From: Rhodococcus rhodochrous
Lineage (GTDB): Bacteria > Actinomycetota > Actinomycetes > Mycobacteriales > Mycobacteriaceae
Length of the DNA stretch: 64,000 bases
Direction of reading: 5' to 3'
Assembly (NCBI RefSeq): GCF_014854695.1
Contig: NZ_CP027557.1
Location: forward strand, 1,922,001 to 1,986,000
Shown: one piece after another, positions 26,787-36,015 of the stretch
How the letters are laid out: each line of letters begins with the position of its first letter
Numbering within the stretch: the stretch's first letter is position 1
The notes under the pieces: generated by a model
Database searches by the model: none
What the model was told of the DNA's origin: nothing
The model's input: the letters and a program-made list of their open reading frames with translations, nothing else
Translations under genes and position numbers: made by a program

Positions 26787-28091
26787 TCAGGACCGGGCCG
26801 AGGCCGACTCCCGGCGTGCTGCGGGTACCTTCGTGATCATCGTGAGCACGACCGATACGAGCGCGATGATGCCGATGGTGGTGTAGGCGAGGGTGTAGGC
26901 CTTGTCGTCACCGAGGAGCGTGGACGCGATGATCGGACCGATGATGCCGCCGATGCTCCACCCGATGAGCATCAGGCCGTAGATGGCGCCGGCGTTGCGG
27001 ACCCCGAAGAAGTCGCCCGCACTGGCGGGCATGGTGCCGAATGCGCCGCCGTAGCAGAGATAGATGATCGCGGCCAGGATCGAGAACAACACCACGCCGG
27101 TGGCATGCGGCAGCACGATCAGGCACACGCCCTGCAGTACCAACAGGGCAGTGAAGGTCTTCATCCGGCCGATGCGGTCGGAGATCGCCGCCCACACGAT
27201 CCGGCCGGCGCCGTTGAAGATCGCGAGCACGCCCACGAGGGCCGCCGCGCCGGAGGCGCTGAAACCGGCGATGTCGGACGCACTCGGCTTCGCCTGCGAG
27301 ATCAGGGAGATGCCGGCGGTCACGCACAGGGTGAGGATGGCGGTCAGGAGGTACCACTGGGGCGTGCGGAGGGCCTCGCCCTGGGTGTACTCCTTGCCGC
27401 GGTCCGCTCCGCCGCCGTCGCGGCCGACGGGGTCGAAGCCCGGCACGGTGTACCCCTCGGGCGGGTTGCGGAAGAGTGCCGCACCGGCCAGCGACATCAC
27501 GAGGTAGGCGATACCCAAGGGCAGGAAGGCGCTCGTGGGATCGTCCGGATTCCGGTCGATGAGCCACTGCGCGACCGGCGAGGTGAGCACGGCGCCGAAC
27601 CCGAAGCCGCCCACCGCGAGTCCGGTGATGAGACCGGTCTTGTCGGGGAACCACTTCTGCAGCATGGCGATCGGGACGATGTACGCGAAGCCCAGCCCGA
27701 AACCGCTGATGATGCCGTACCCGAGGATGAGCAGCCAGTAGTCGTCGGCTCCGTCGGTGAACGAGGCGAGGAGGATGCCGAGTGCGTAGATGATGCCGCC
27801 GATCAACGCGACGACCCGGGGACCTTTCAGGTCCTGCAGTCGGCCACCGAGATAGGTGCCGATGAAGATCATGCCGATGGTGACGGTGAACGGCAGTGAG
27901 GCCCGGACCGTGCTCAGTTGCCAGGAGTCGGCGCTCTCGAGGGCTCCGCCGAAGACCGACCACGCGTAGACCGCGCCGATCGAGAACTGCAGCAACAGAC
28001 CCCCGGCGACGAGGAGCCAGCGGAAGCTGCCCGGAGGCTGTGCCGTCGCGGCGTCGCCGTGTGGTTCGCGCGTGGGCTTGCCGGAGTCCAT
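26787..28091 (-). CDS. MFS transporter, oxalate/formate antiporter (OFA) family
   Basis: A 434-residue carrier with about 12 membrane segments. The N-terminus FSIGAVYAWSVFGGAL and the loop GGRLQDLKGPR fit the OFA family. It is the last gene of the formate dehydrogenase operon, 33 bp after the NrfD-type subunit. The context suggests it brings formate (or oxalate) into the cell for the dehydrogenase, whose catalytic subunit lacks an export signal. The family also carries other monocarboxylates, so the substrate is inferred. It is convergent with the LuxR-type gene. Confidence 0.85.
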   Translation of the reverse strand: MDSGKPTREPHGDAATAQPPGSFRWLLVAGGLLLQFSIGAVYAWSVFGGALESADSWQLSTVRASLPFTVTIGMIFIGTYLGGRLQDLKGPRVVALIGGIIYALGILLASFTDGADDYWLLILGYGIISGFGLGFAYIVPIAMLQKWFPDKTGLITGLAVGGFGFGAVLTSPVAQWLIDRNPDDPTSAFLPLGIAYLVMSLAGAALFRNPPEGYTVPGFDPVGRDGGGADRGKEYTQGEALRTPQWYLLTAILTLCVTAGISLISQAKPSASDIAGFSASGAAALVGVLAIFNGAGRIVWAAISDRIGRMKTFTALLVLQGVCLIVLPHATGVVLFSILAAIIYLCYGGAFGTMPASAGDFFGVRNAGAIYGLMLIGWSIGGIIGPIIASTLLGDDKAYTLAYTTIGIIALVSVVLTMITKVPAARRESASARS

Positions 28092-28124
28092 GCGTTCTCC
28101 TTCGTCCTGCCCGCGAGCCGGATC

Positions 28125-29144
28125 TCAGCTGCGGTAACGAACGGGTTCCCCGCGATCGACTCGTTCACGCTGGGGAACGACGGTGTACTTGGGATCCTTC
28201 GCCGACGCGATGCCGGCCTCGTAGACTCCGACTCGCGTGCACAGCGAACCGACCATGAGTGCGGCACCGGACACTGCCGACACCATCCGATTGCGGCGGC
28301 CGACGAGTGCGCCGAGCGCGCCGGCCACCGTCAATGCCTTACTGGCCTTCATCAATCGCCCGGGGCGGCCCTGGTGGAGCGTCTCGGCCGACAGGCCCAT
28401 CGACTTCTCCATCTGCTGCTCGGTCGCGAGTTCGACGAGCGCACCGCCGACGGCGAAGGCGCGCGCTGGCCCGGCCTCGGCGACCGGCGCACCCAGCAGT
28501 CCGAGACCACCCGATGCGGCCGCCGCCGACCCACAGAACACGAAGGGGATTTCCTTGTAGGCGGAGTGCCAGGCAGGGGTTGCGGTGTCGGACAACAGGA
28601 CTCCGGTGTAGGCGGCGACCGGCGGTGCCGTCAGCGCACCCACGATCCCGGCGGGCCGGCCGAGGGCGAGCAGCAGGCGCACCGGTCCGCGCTTCCATCG
28701 GGCGGGGAGGATCTCGGCGATCTCCGCGACCGCCGCGACGCCCGCGAACGGACCGTGCAGCGACAGGATCCACGTCCCGACCGACATCGGGGAGGTCGGT
28801 TTGGCGACCCGCAGCATGTTGAGGAAGCGGCTCGGTTTGCCGAGATCGTGGACCAGCGCACCGACACTGACGAGCAGCGATGTGAGCGAACCGAATCGGG
28901 CGACGCGACGGAGGGCGGGCCGCCCCGTGAGATCGGCACCCGCAGCGAGCAGCGAACTGCCTGCGGCCACGCCGCCGGTGAACAGATAGATCGCGATGTC
29001 GTGTTCCCACGGAGCCGGTTTCACGATCTGGCGTCCGTAATAGGACTCGAAGTCGGCCTCCGGCACCATCACCCGGTCGCCGCCGCGACCACCTCCGGAC
29101 CGGCGGGGGTTGCCGGGGCTGCCGCCGTGCTGCACCTGGGTCAT
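28125..29144 (-). CDS. Formate dehydrogenase membrane subunit, NrfD-type
   Basis: A 339-residue polytopic protein of the NrfD/PsrC family, with WEHDIAIYLFTGGVAAGSSLLA at the start, HDLGKPSRFLNMLRVAKPTSPMSVG, and about eight hydrophobic segments. It replaces the cytochrome b subunit of E. coli FDH-N as membrane anchor and quinone site, here presumably menaquinone. The ATG shares one base with the stop of the iron-sulfur subunit (TGATG). The pairing with a Sec-containing alpha subunit and a four-cluster beta subunit makes a complete membrane FDH. Confidence 0.9.
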   Translation of the reverse strand: MTQVQHGGSPGNPRRSGGGRGGDRVMVPEADFESYYGRQIVKPAPWEHDIAIYLFTGGVAAGSSLLAAGADLTGRPALRRVARFGSLTSLLVSVGALVHDLGKPSRFLNMLRVAKPTSPMSVGTWILSLHGPFAGVAAVAEIAEILPARWKRGPVRLLLALGRPAGIVGALTAPPVAAYTGVLLSDTATPAWHSAYKEIPFVFCGSAAAASGGLGLLGAPVAEAGPARAFAVGGALVELATEQQMEKSMGLSAETLHQGRPGRLMKASKALTVAGALGALVGRRNRMVSAVSGAALMVGSLCTRVGVYEAGIASAKDPKYTVVPQRERVDRGEPVRYRS

Positions 29145-30058
29145 CAGCGCCTCCTCCTCAGGAAGGACGCGGCGGCGCCCGCCAGCATCGCGACCGCTGC
29201 CACGGCGGCGCGGGTCCACATCTCCGGCAGATCCTTGGTCGTCACCACCGGATCCGGCGGCAGGCCGTAGACCTCCGGTTCGTCGAGGAGCAGGAAGAAG
29301 GCGCCGGTCCCGCCGACCCCGTCCTCGGGATCGTTGCCGTAGAGCCGTGCCTCGCTCACGCCGCGCTCGTGCAGGGCAGCCAGCCGTTCCTCGGCGCGAG
29401 CGCGCAGTTCCTCGACGTCGCCGTACTGGATCGACTCCGTGGGGCACGCCTGCGCGCAGGACGGGGTCTGGCCGTCGGTGAGCCGGTCGTAGCACAGCGT
29501 GCACTTCTGGGCGATACCGACCTTCGGGTCGCCCTCCGGACCCTTGCGGCGGTCGATGACGCCGTACGGGCAGGCGGCCACGCAGTATCCGCAGCCGTTG
29601 CAGATGTCGTCCTGCACGACCACCGTGCCGAACTCGCTGCGGAACAGCGACCCGGTCGGGCACACGTCGAGGCACGCCGCGTGGGTGCAGTGCTTGCACA
29701 CGTCCGAGGACATCAACCAGCGGAAGTCCGGCTTCTCCTCCTCCGGAAGTTCCGTCGGGGTCGCGCCGACGGTCGGCATCCCCAGCGAGACCGGGGGTTT
29801 CGACTCCGCAGGGCGCTCGATGAAGGCGACGTGCCGCCACTGGTTGGCGTTGAGCGAATGACTGTTGTCGTACGAGGTACCGAGCATCGCGAAGGCGTTC
29901 TCGGGGACGTCGTTCCACTCCTTGCAGGCCACCTCGCAGGCCTTGCACCCGATGCACACACTGGTGTCGGTGAAGAAGCCCTTGCGAGCCGGCGGATCCT
30001 CGTACCCGGCATCGGGTGCCGGGTCGATCGGTCCGAAGAAGCTGTTGGGGCCGGTCAC
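29144..30058 (-). CDS. fdhB: Formate dehydrogenase iron-sulfur subunit (beta)
   Basis: A 304-residue ferredoxin-like protein with four cysteine groups for [4Fe-4S] clusters: CIGCKACEVACKEW, CKHCTHAACLDVCP, CNGCGYCVAACPYG and CTLCYDRL...CAQACP. A single hydrophobic helix near the C-terminus (AAVAAVAMLAGAAASFL) ends in RRRR, so the anchored tail points to the cytoplasm by the positive-inside rule. It carries electrons from the Mo/Sec subunit to the NrfD subunit. The GTG start overlaps the fdhA stop by 4 bases. Confidence 0.93.
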   Translation of the reverse strand: MTGPNSFFGPIDPAPDAGYEDPPARKGFFTDTSVCIGCKACEVACKEWNDVPENAFAMLGTSYDNSHSLNANQWRHVAFIERPAESKPPVSLGMPTVGATPTELPEEEKPDFRWLMSSDVCKHCTHAACLDVCPTGSLFRSEFGTVVVQDDICNGCGYCVAACPYGVIDRRKGPEGDPKVGIAQKCTLCYDRLTDGQTPSCAQACPTESIQYGDVEELRARAEERLAALHERGVSEARLYGNDPEDGVGGTGAFFLLLDEPEVYGLPPDPVVTTKDLPEMWTRAAVAAVAMLAGAAASFLRRRR

Positions 30059-33000
30059 TCGTCCTCCTCCGGGGCACGTGGGTCGTCCGAGGCCTCCGGG
30101 GCACGGGGGTCGTCCGAGGCCGTATCGCCGTCCGGGACGGTCACGATGGGTGGGTACACGTGATCGGTTACCCCCGCCCGCCGCGCATATCCCTCGACGT
30201 ACTCCCGCAGTGCCGTTCCGGACGGTCGGCGTCCTGCCCGGACGTCGCACGTACCGACCTTGGTCTCCTGGATGAGCACGTTGGGGTCCAACGTGATGCC
30301 GAACAGATCGTTGGTCGAGTCGCCGGTCACCATGCCGCCGCTGCCCCAGTGATAGGGCATCCACACCTGGTGGACGGTCCGTCCCTCCACCTTCAGCGGG
30401 CGCAACCGCTCGGTCACCAGCACCCGGCCCTCGATCGCGGAGCGGGCGGTGACGACGTGGCACCAGCCCATGTGCTCGAGTCCGCGTTCGGCCGCCAGGG
30501 CAGGGGAGACCTCCACGAACATCTCCGGTTGCAGTTCGGCGAGATGTTCGAGATAGCGGCTCATCCCGCCCGCGGTGTGGTGCTCGGTGAGGCGGCTCGT
30601 CGTGAACACGAAGGGGAACACGTCGACGTGGTCCTCGGGCGGTGAGGGGTTCATCGGGTTGTCGTCGCGGCGGTACTCCTTGCGCGTCGGGTTGGCCTGC
30701 TGCGCGTAGAGCGGGTTGCGGAACGGCGACTCCACCGGTTCGTAGTGCGTCGGCATCGGACCGTCGACGAGCCCCTGCGGCACGTAGAGGGCGCCTTTGC
30801 CGTCGCCCTGCATGATGAACGGGTCGATCCCTTCGAGCGCCTCGACACCGTCGGCGCCTTCGGGGGAGCGGTAGCTCGGCGGCTTCGTCTTCTCGAAGTC
30901 CGGAACATCCGCACCCGTCCACTGCTGCGCGTCGTCGTCCCACCACACGTAGGCCTTGCGTTCGCTCCACGGCCGGCCCTCGGGGTCGGCGGAGGCCCGG
31001 TTGTAGAGAATGCGGCGGTTCATCGGCCACGCCCAGCCCCACTCTGGAGCCACGAACGACTGCTCGTGCCGGGACTTGCGCCGGTTGGCCTGGTTGACGC
31101 CGTCGGCGTAGACCCCGGTGTAGATCCAGCAGCCACCGAGGGTGGAGCCGTCGTTCTTCATCTCGGTGAACGACGACAGCGGCCGGCGGGTCGCGACGTC
31201 GTAGCCGTTGATCTCCATGAGCACCGCGTCGGCACTGGGCTCGTCGTACTCGCCGTGCACGGGGTAGTCCCACGCCAGGTCGAGCAGCGGCCGGTCGCGC
31301 TCGTCGGTCGACTCGGCCAGACGCTCCCGCATCATGCGGCCGAGGTGGTAGAAGAACCACAGTTCCGAGCGGCAGTCCTCCGGTGGTTCGACGGCCTTCT
31401 CCCGCCACTGCAGCATCCGTTGGGTCTGCGTGAAGGTGCCTTCCTTCTCGGCGTAGGAGGCCGCCGGGAAGAGGAACACCTCGGTGGGGCACTCCTCGGT
31501 CACGATCTCACCGGTCTCGATTTCCGGGGAGTCCTTCCAGAAGTTGGCGCTCTCGATCTCGAACAGGTCGCGCACCACGAGCCAGTCGAGGTTAGCCATC
31601 CCGAGCCGCTGGGCGCGCCCGTGGGCGGAGCCGACGGCCGGGTTCTGCCCGAGGAGGAAGTAGCCCTTGACCTTTCCGTCGATCATGTCGAGCACCGAAC
31701 GGTAGGTGCCGTGGTCGCCGGTGATCTTCGGCATGTAGTCGAAGCAGTAGTCGTTGTCGGCGGTCGCCGCGTCGCCCCAGTAGGCCTTGAGCAGGTTCAC
31801 CGCGTAGGCGTCGGCCTTCGACCAGAAACCCTTGCTGCCCGGGTTGCGCACGCTGTCGACCCAGTCCGTGAACGAGTGGTGCTTGTTCGCGTCGGGCATC
31901 GGCAGGTAGCCGGGCAACAGGTTGAACAGCGTCGGGATGTCGGTCGAGCCCTGGATGCTGGCGTGACCACGCAGCGCCATGATGCCTCCGCCGGGGCGGC
32001 CCATGTTGCCGAGCAGCAGCTGCAGGATCGCGCCGGTGCGGATGTACTGCACACCGACACTGTGCTGGGTCCAGCCCACGCTGTAGACGAGCGCCGTCGT
32101 CCGCTCCCGGCCGGAGTTCTCGGTCCACGCGCGGCAGACGTCGAGGAAGTCCTCCTGCGAGACGCCGCACACCTGCTCGACCACCTCGGGGGTGTAGCGG
32201 GCGAAGTGCCGCTTGAGCACCTGGTAGACGCACCGCGGGTGCTGCAGCGTCTCGTCGCGCCTCGGATGACTCGACGTCTGCATGCCGTGGGACTCGTTCT
32301 GCAAACCCGCGGCGGTCTCCCGATGCTCGGCGTGCTCGTCGGAGCCGTTGGCCTGCGACTTGTGCAGGTCGCCGGATTCGTCCTCCACGTCGTACTGCCA
32401 GCTCGTCGGATCGTAGGTCCGCTTCTCGGGGTCGAAGCCCGAGAAGAGCCCGTCGAGATCGTCGGTGTCCTCGAACTTGTCGCTGACGAGCACCGCGGCG
32501 TTCGTGTAGTTGACCACGTACTCGCGGAAGTCCAGCTCGTTGCTCAGGACGTAGTTGACGATGCCTCCGAGGAAGGCGATGTCGCTGCCTACCCGGATCG
32601 GGACGTGCTTGTCCGCCACTGCGCTGGTACGGGTGAAGCGCGGATCGATGTGGATGACGCGGGCACCACGCTTCTGGGCCTCCACGACCCACTGGAAGCC
32701 CACCGGGTGGGCCTCGGCCATGTTGGAACCCTGGATGATGATGCAGTCAGCGTTTGCAAGGTCGGCCGTATAGCCGGTGGCGCCGCCGCGTCCGAAGCTG
32801 GTCCCCAGACCGGGGACGGTGGCGGAGTGTCATATGCGGGCCTGATTCTCGATCTGGACCGCCCCCATCGCTGTGAACAGCTTCTTGATGAGGTAATTCT
32901 CTTCGTTGTCCAGCGTGGCACCGCCGAGGCTGGCGATACCCATCGTGCGCCGGACACGGTGGCCCTTGTCGTCGAACTCCTGCCAGGTCTCGCGGCGGGT

Positions 33001-33399
33001 CTTCAGCACGCGGTCGACGACCATCTCCATGGCCGTGTCGAGATCGAGGTCTTCCCATTCGGTGCCGTAGGGCCGGCGGTAGCGGACCCGGGTTTCGCGC
33101 AGCTCGCTGGTGACGAGGTTCTTGCTCGCCGAACCCTTGGGGCACAGTCGCCCGCGGTTCACCGGGCTGTCGGGATCGCCTTCGATCTGGACGACCTGTT
33201 CGTCCTTGACGAAGATCTTCTGTCCGCATCCGACAGCGCAGTAGGGGCACACGCTGCGGGCGACACGATCGGCGGTGGAGGTGCGCGGTTCGATCTCCTC
33301 GGTACGACGGGACCGTGCGGCCTTGCCGCGCCCGAGCAGATCCTTGCCGAGGAACTGGCGCAGGACGGGCCAGGGGAGGGACGTGTCCTTCTCCGCCAT
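30055..33399 (-). CDS. fdhA: Selenocysteine-containing formate dehydrogenase catalytic subunit (in-frame TGA read as Sec)
   Basis: An 1114-residue molybdopterin enzyme that oxidises formate to CO2. The frame runs from ATG 33399 (AAGGAG five bases upstream) to 30055 and is interrupted only by a TGA at 32830-32832, codon 190. The flanking residues are ENQARI-Sec-HSATVPGLGTS, the Sec-His active-site context of FDH-N/O/H enzymes. A [4Fe-4S] site (C51, C54, C58, C86) precedes it and the molybdopterin domains follow without another break. No Tat signal is seen, so the active site is probably cytoplasmic. selD lies upstream and selC-selA-selB are divergent. A standard gene caller splits it into a 189-residue and an 889-residue piece. 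Confidence 0.95.
32801..32832 (-). promoter_or_regulatory. Sec codon and bacterial SECIS hairpin in fdhA
   Basis: On the coding strand, TGA at 32832-32830 is followed after 12 bases by GTCCCCGGTCTGGGGAC (32817-32801). This is a perfect 6-bp stem with the five-base loop GGUCU. The loop starts 22 bases from the U of UGA, the same position and sequence as I recall for the E. coli fdhF SECIS loop, where SelB contacts the G-U. The lower stem is weaker. Confidence 0.88.
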
Positions 33400-33502
33400 C
33401 GGTGCTCCTTTCCTGCGCTCTCGTTCCGAAGCTACCGTCTACCCCCGGTTCGTGCCGGTTAATCCGGTGCAGGTGTGTCGGCATGTCCGACGATGAACGG
33501 GG

Positions 33503-34537
33503 TCAGCGCACCCGGATCGCGTGTTCGTCCGCGGGGACCACCTCGCCGATGACCGGATGGCCGGGCAGCTCACCGACGACCAGCAGACCGCCGGACGTCT
33601 GGGCGTCGGCGAGCAGGAGCAGTTCGTCGTCGTCCACCTCGGAGTCGACCGCGTCGCGTACCCAGTCGAGATTGCGCCGGCTCCCGCCGGGGACGAATCC
33701 CTCCGCGAGCGACTCCCGCGCCCCGGCGACGTACGGCACGGCCGCGGAGTCGATCACGGCGGTCGTACCGCTGGCCCGCATCATCTTCATCAGGTGCCCG
33801 AGCAGACCGAAACCGGTGACGTCGGTGGCGGCTCGGACACCGGCCTCGTGCGCGAGTTGCGCCGCCTCGCGGTTGAGAGTCGTCATCACCGCGACCGCTT
33901 CCTCGAAACGCTCGCCGGTGGCCTTGTGCCGGTTGTTCAGGATGCCGAGACCGAGCGGCTTGGTGAGAGTCAGGGGCAGGCCGGGCGTGGCAGCGTCGTT
34001 GCGCAGCAGGCGATCCGGATCGCCCAGACCGGTCACGGCCAGCCCGTACTTCGGCTCCCGGTCGTCGATGCTGTGCCCGCCGGCGAGATGAGCACCCGCC
34101 TCGGCGCACGCGTCGGCGCCACCGCGCATCACCTCGGCGGCGAGTTCGAACGGGATGAGTTCGCGCGGCCAGCCCAGGAGGTTGACCGCGATGATCGGCG
34201 TGCCACCCATCGCGTAGACGTCGGACATGGCGTTGGTGGCGGCGATCCGTCCCCAGTCGTAGGCGTCGTCGACGACCGGGGTGAAGAAGTCGGCCGTCAC
34301 GATGACGGCCCGGCCACTCCCGTCGGGCGTTGGTTCGATCCGGACCGCGGCACCGTCGTCGCCGTTCTCCACGCCCACCAACAGTTCGCCGGCGGCCCGT
34401 CCACCCTGCAGACCGCCGAGCACCCGTTCGAGTTCACCCGGCGGAACCTTGCATGCGCAACCGCCGCCGGCGGCGTACTGGGTGAGTCGGATGGCGCCCT
34501 CGGGAAGGTCGACGTGTGCGGTCATGAACCCAAACAT
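33503..34537 (-). CDS. selD: Selenide, water dikinase (selenophosphate synthetase)
   Basis: A 344-residue enzyme that makes selenophosphate, the selenium donor, from selenide and ATP. The N-terminus IRLTQYAAGGGCACK has Cys27 and Lys30 at the catalytic positions (E. coli C17, K20), so the enzyme itself is the Cys form, not a selenoprotein. TADFFTPVVDD, NAMSDVYAMGG and ATDVTGFGLLGHL are family signatures. The start at 34537 has no ribosome site but could be leaderless; ATG 34525 (MTAHVDL) is equally possible. It is 103 bp upstream of fdhA on the same strand. Confidence 0.96.
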   Translation of the reverse strand: MFGFMTAHVDLPEGAIRLTQYAAGGGCACKVPPGELERVLGGLQGGRAAGELLVGVENGDDGAAVRIEPTPDGSGRAVIVTADFFTPVVDDAYDWGRIAATNAMSDVYAMGGTPIIAVNLLGWPRELIPFELAAEVMRGGADACAEAGAHLAGGHSIDDREPKYGLAVTGLGDPDRLLRNDAATPGLPLTLTKPLGLGILNNRHKATGERFEEAVAVMTTLNREAAQLAHEAGVRAATDVTGFGLLGHLMKMMRASGTTAVIDSAAVPYVAGARESLAEGFVPGGSRRNLDWVRDAVDSEVDDDELLLLADAQTSGGLLVVGELPGHPVIGEVVPADEHAIRVR

Positions 34538-34549
34538 ACGGGCGAGTCG

Positions 34550-34577
34550 TAACCGAGGGCCCGACTTCGGTTAGGGT
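34550..34577 (+). promoter_or_regulatory. selC promoter within an inverted repeat shared with selD
   Basis: A perfect 7-bp inverted repeat, TAACCGA at 34550-34556 and TCGGTTA at 34567-34573, occupies the short spacer between divergent selD and selC. A -10-like TAGGGT (34572-34577) ends six bases before the tRNA 5' end, the right distance for a start at mature G1. The dyad therefore overlaps the selC promoter core. Whether it is an operator or chance is untested. Confidence 0.45.
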
Positions 34578-34583
34578 GAGCGC

Positions 34584-34678
34584 GGAGGTGGTTCTCGTCT
34601 GGTGACGGTCGCGGTCTTCAAAACCGTTGTGGCCCAGTATCTGGGCTGGGCGGGTTCGATTCCCGTCCGCCTCCGCCA
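34584..34678 (+). tRNA. selC: tRNA-Sec (anticodon TCA)
   Basis: A 95-nt tRNA, the same length as E. coli selC. The acceptor stem has eight pairs (GGAGGTGG with CCGCCTCC, one G-U), the discriminator is G, and CCA is encoded at 34676-34678. The anticodon loop CTTCAAA has TCA at 34618-34620. The variable arm is long (GCCCAG/CTGGGC stem) and the T-loop is TTCGATT. These are the hallmarks of the UGA-reading selenocysteine tRNA. Confidence 0.98.
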
Positions 34679-34710
34679 AATGTTTTCGTCGACCGTGGGA
34701 TGGGGAGCGC

Positions 34711-36015
34711 GTGCCGGATCCGAGACGGGACGTTCCCCGCACCGACCAGGTCCTGGCCGATCCGCGCCTGCGCGAGGCCGTCGACCGGCTCGGCGCCCGA
34801 CTGGTCAAGCAGACCGTCGTCGCGGCCCAGCAACGGTGCCGCGACGGCGAGATCGGGCCCGATGCCGTCGCCGACGTCGCGGTCGCGTCGCTGCCGCAAC
34901 AGGCGACCACCCTGCGCCGCGTCGTCAATGCGACCGGCGTGGTGGTGCACACCAATCTCGGTCGCGCCCCGCTGTCCCGAGCGGCGGTCGAGGCCGTGTC
35001 CACCGCGGCGGGTGCCACCGACGTCGAACTCGACCTGGCCACCGGCCGGCGCGGACGGCGAGGACGCGGCGCCCTCGAGGCGCTCGCCGAACAGGTACCC
35101 GACGCCGGTGGCGTCCACGTCGTCAACAACGGTGCCGCGGCTCTCGCCCTGGTCACCCGGGTGCTTACACGCGGTGGTCGCTCGATCGTGATCGCACGGG
35201 GCGAACTGGTCGAGATCGGTGACGGCTTCCGGATCCCGGAACTGCTGGAATCCGTGGGCGCGACGCTGCGTGAGGTCGGCACCACCAACCGCGTGCGCCT
35301 GAGCGACTACGCCGCGGCCGTCGACGACGACACCGCCTTCGTCCTCAAGGTGCACCCCTCGAACTTCACCGTCAGCGGCTTCACGTCGTCGGTGTCGGTC
35401 CGGGAACTCACCGGGCTCGGACCGCCCGTCGTGGTCGACATCGGATCCGGGCTGCTCGCGCCGCATCCGCGATTGCCGAACGAACCCGACGCCACCACCG
35501 CGCTGCGTGCCGGCGCCGACCTGGTGACCGCCTCGGGCGACAAGCTCCTCGGCGGCCCGCAGGCCGGCCTGCTGCTCGGGCGGGCCGAACTCGTGGAACG
35601 CCTGCGGCGCGACCCGTTCGCGCGGGCACTGCGCGTCGACAAGCTCACCCTGGCCGCTCTCGAAGCGACCCTGACGGGACCGATGCCACCCGTGGCGGCG
35701 GCGCTGGCCTCCCGCCCGGAGGATCTCCACGCCCGCGCACAGGCGATCTGCGTGGCATTGCCACCGGAGTGCGACCCCGAGGTGGTCGACTCCGACGGCG
35801 TCGTCGGGGGCGGCGGCGCCCCGGACGTCGTCCTGCCGAGCGTCGCGATCGCCCTGCCCGAACATCTCGCACTCCCGTTGCGGCTCGGTGAGCACCCCGT
35901 CGTCGGCCGCGTCGAACGCGGCCGGTTGCTGCTCGACCTGCTCGCGGTCGACCCCGCCGAGGACGGCGAGTTGATCGACGCCGTGACGCGCGTGGCTACT
36001 CGCGAAGGATCCTGA
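34711..36015 (+). CDS. selA: L-seryl-tRNA(Sec) selenium transferase
   Basis: A 434-residue PLP enzyme that turns Ser-tRNA(Sec) into Sec-tRNA(Sec) using selenophosphate. It shows NATGVVVHTNLGRAPLS, the PLP lysine K278 in ASGDKLLGGPQAG, and VHPSNFTVSGF. The GTG at 34711, 32 bp after tRNA-Sec, is preceded by a GGGGAG ribosome site and gives a standard N-terminus (DPRLREAVDRLG). It overlaps selB by one base (TGATG), so selA and selB are translationally coupled and probably co-transcribed with selC. Confidence 0.97.
   Translation: MPDPRRDVPRTDQVLADPRLREAVDRLGARLVKQTVVAAQQRCRDGEIGPDAVADVAVASLPQQATTLRRVVNATGVVVHTNLGRAPLSRAAVEAVSTAAGATDVELDLATGRRGRRGRGALEALAEQVPDAGGVHVVNNGAAALALVTRVLTRGGRSIVIARGELVEIGDGFRIPELLESVGATLREVGTTNRVRLSDYAAAVDDDTAFVLKVHPSNFTVSGFTSSVSVRELTGLGPPVVVDIGSGLLAPHPRLPNEPDATTALRAGADLVTASGDKLLGGPQAGLLLGRAELVERLRRDPFARALRVDKLTLAALEATLTGPMPPVAAALASRPEDLHARAQAICVALPPECDPEVVDSDGVVGGGGAPDVVLPSVAIALPEHLALPLRLGEHPVVGRVERGRLLLDLLAVDPAEDGELIDAVTRVATREGS

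Noticed and set aside
32722..32832. Frameshift or nonsense mutation making fdhA a pseudogene
   Set aside because: The frame is unchanged across the gap, the only stop is one TGA in a Sec-His context, a SECIS hairpin follows, and the full Sec machinery is next to it.
33297..33320. Twin-arginine export signal in FdhA (RSRRTEE)
   Set aside because: It is not followed by a hydrophobic segment and lies about 20 residues before the first iron-sulfur cysteine, so it cannot act as a Tat signal.
34627..34710. An upstream start of selA inside tRNA-Sec
   Set aside because: The added residues would be encoded by the tRNA itself. GTG 34711 has its own ribosome site and gives the family N-terminus.
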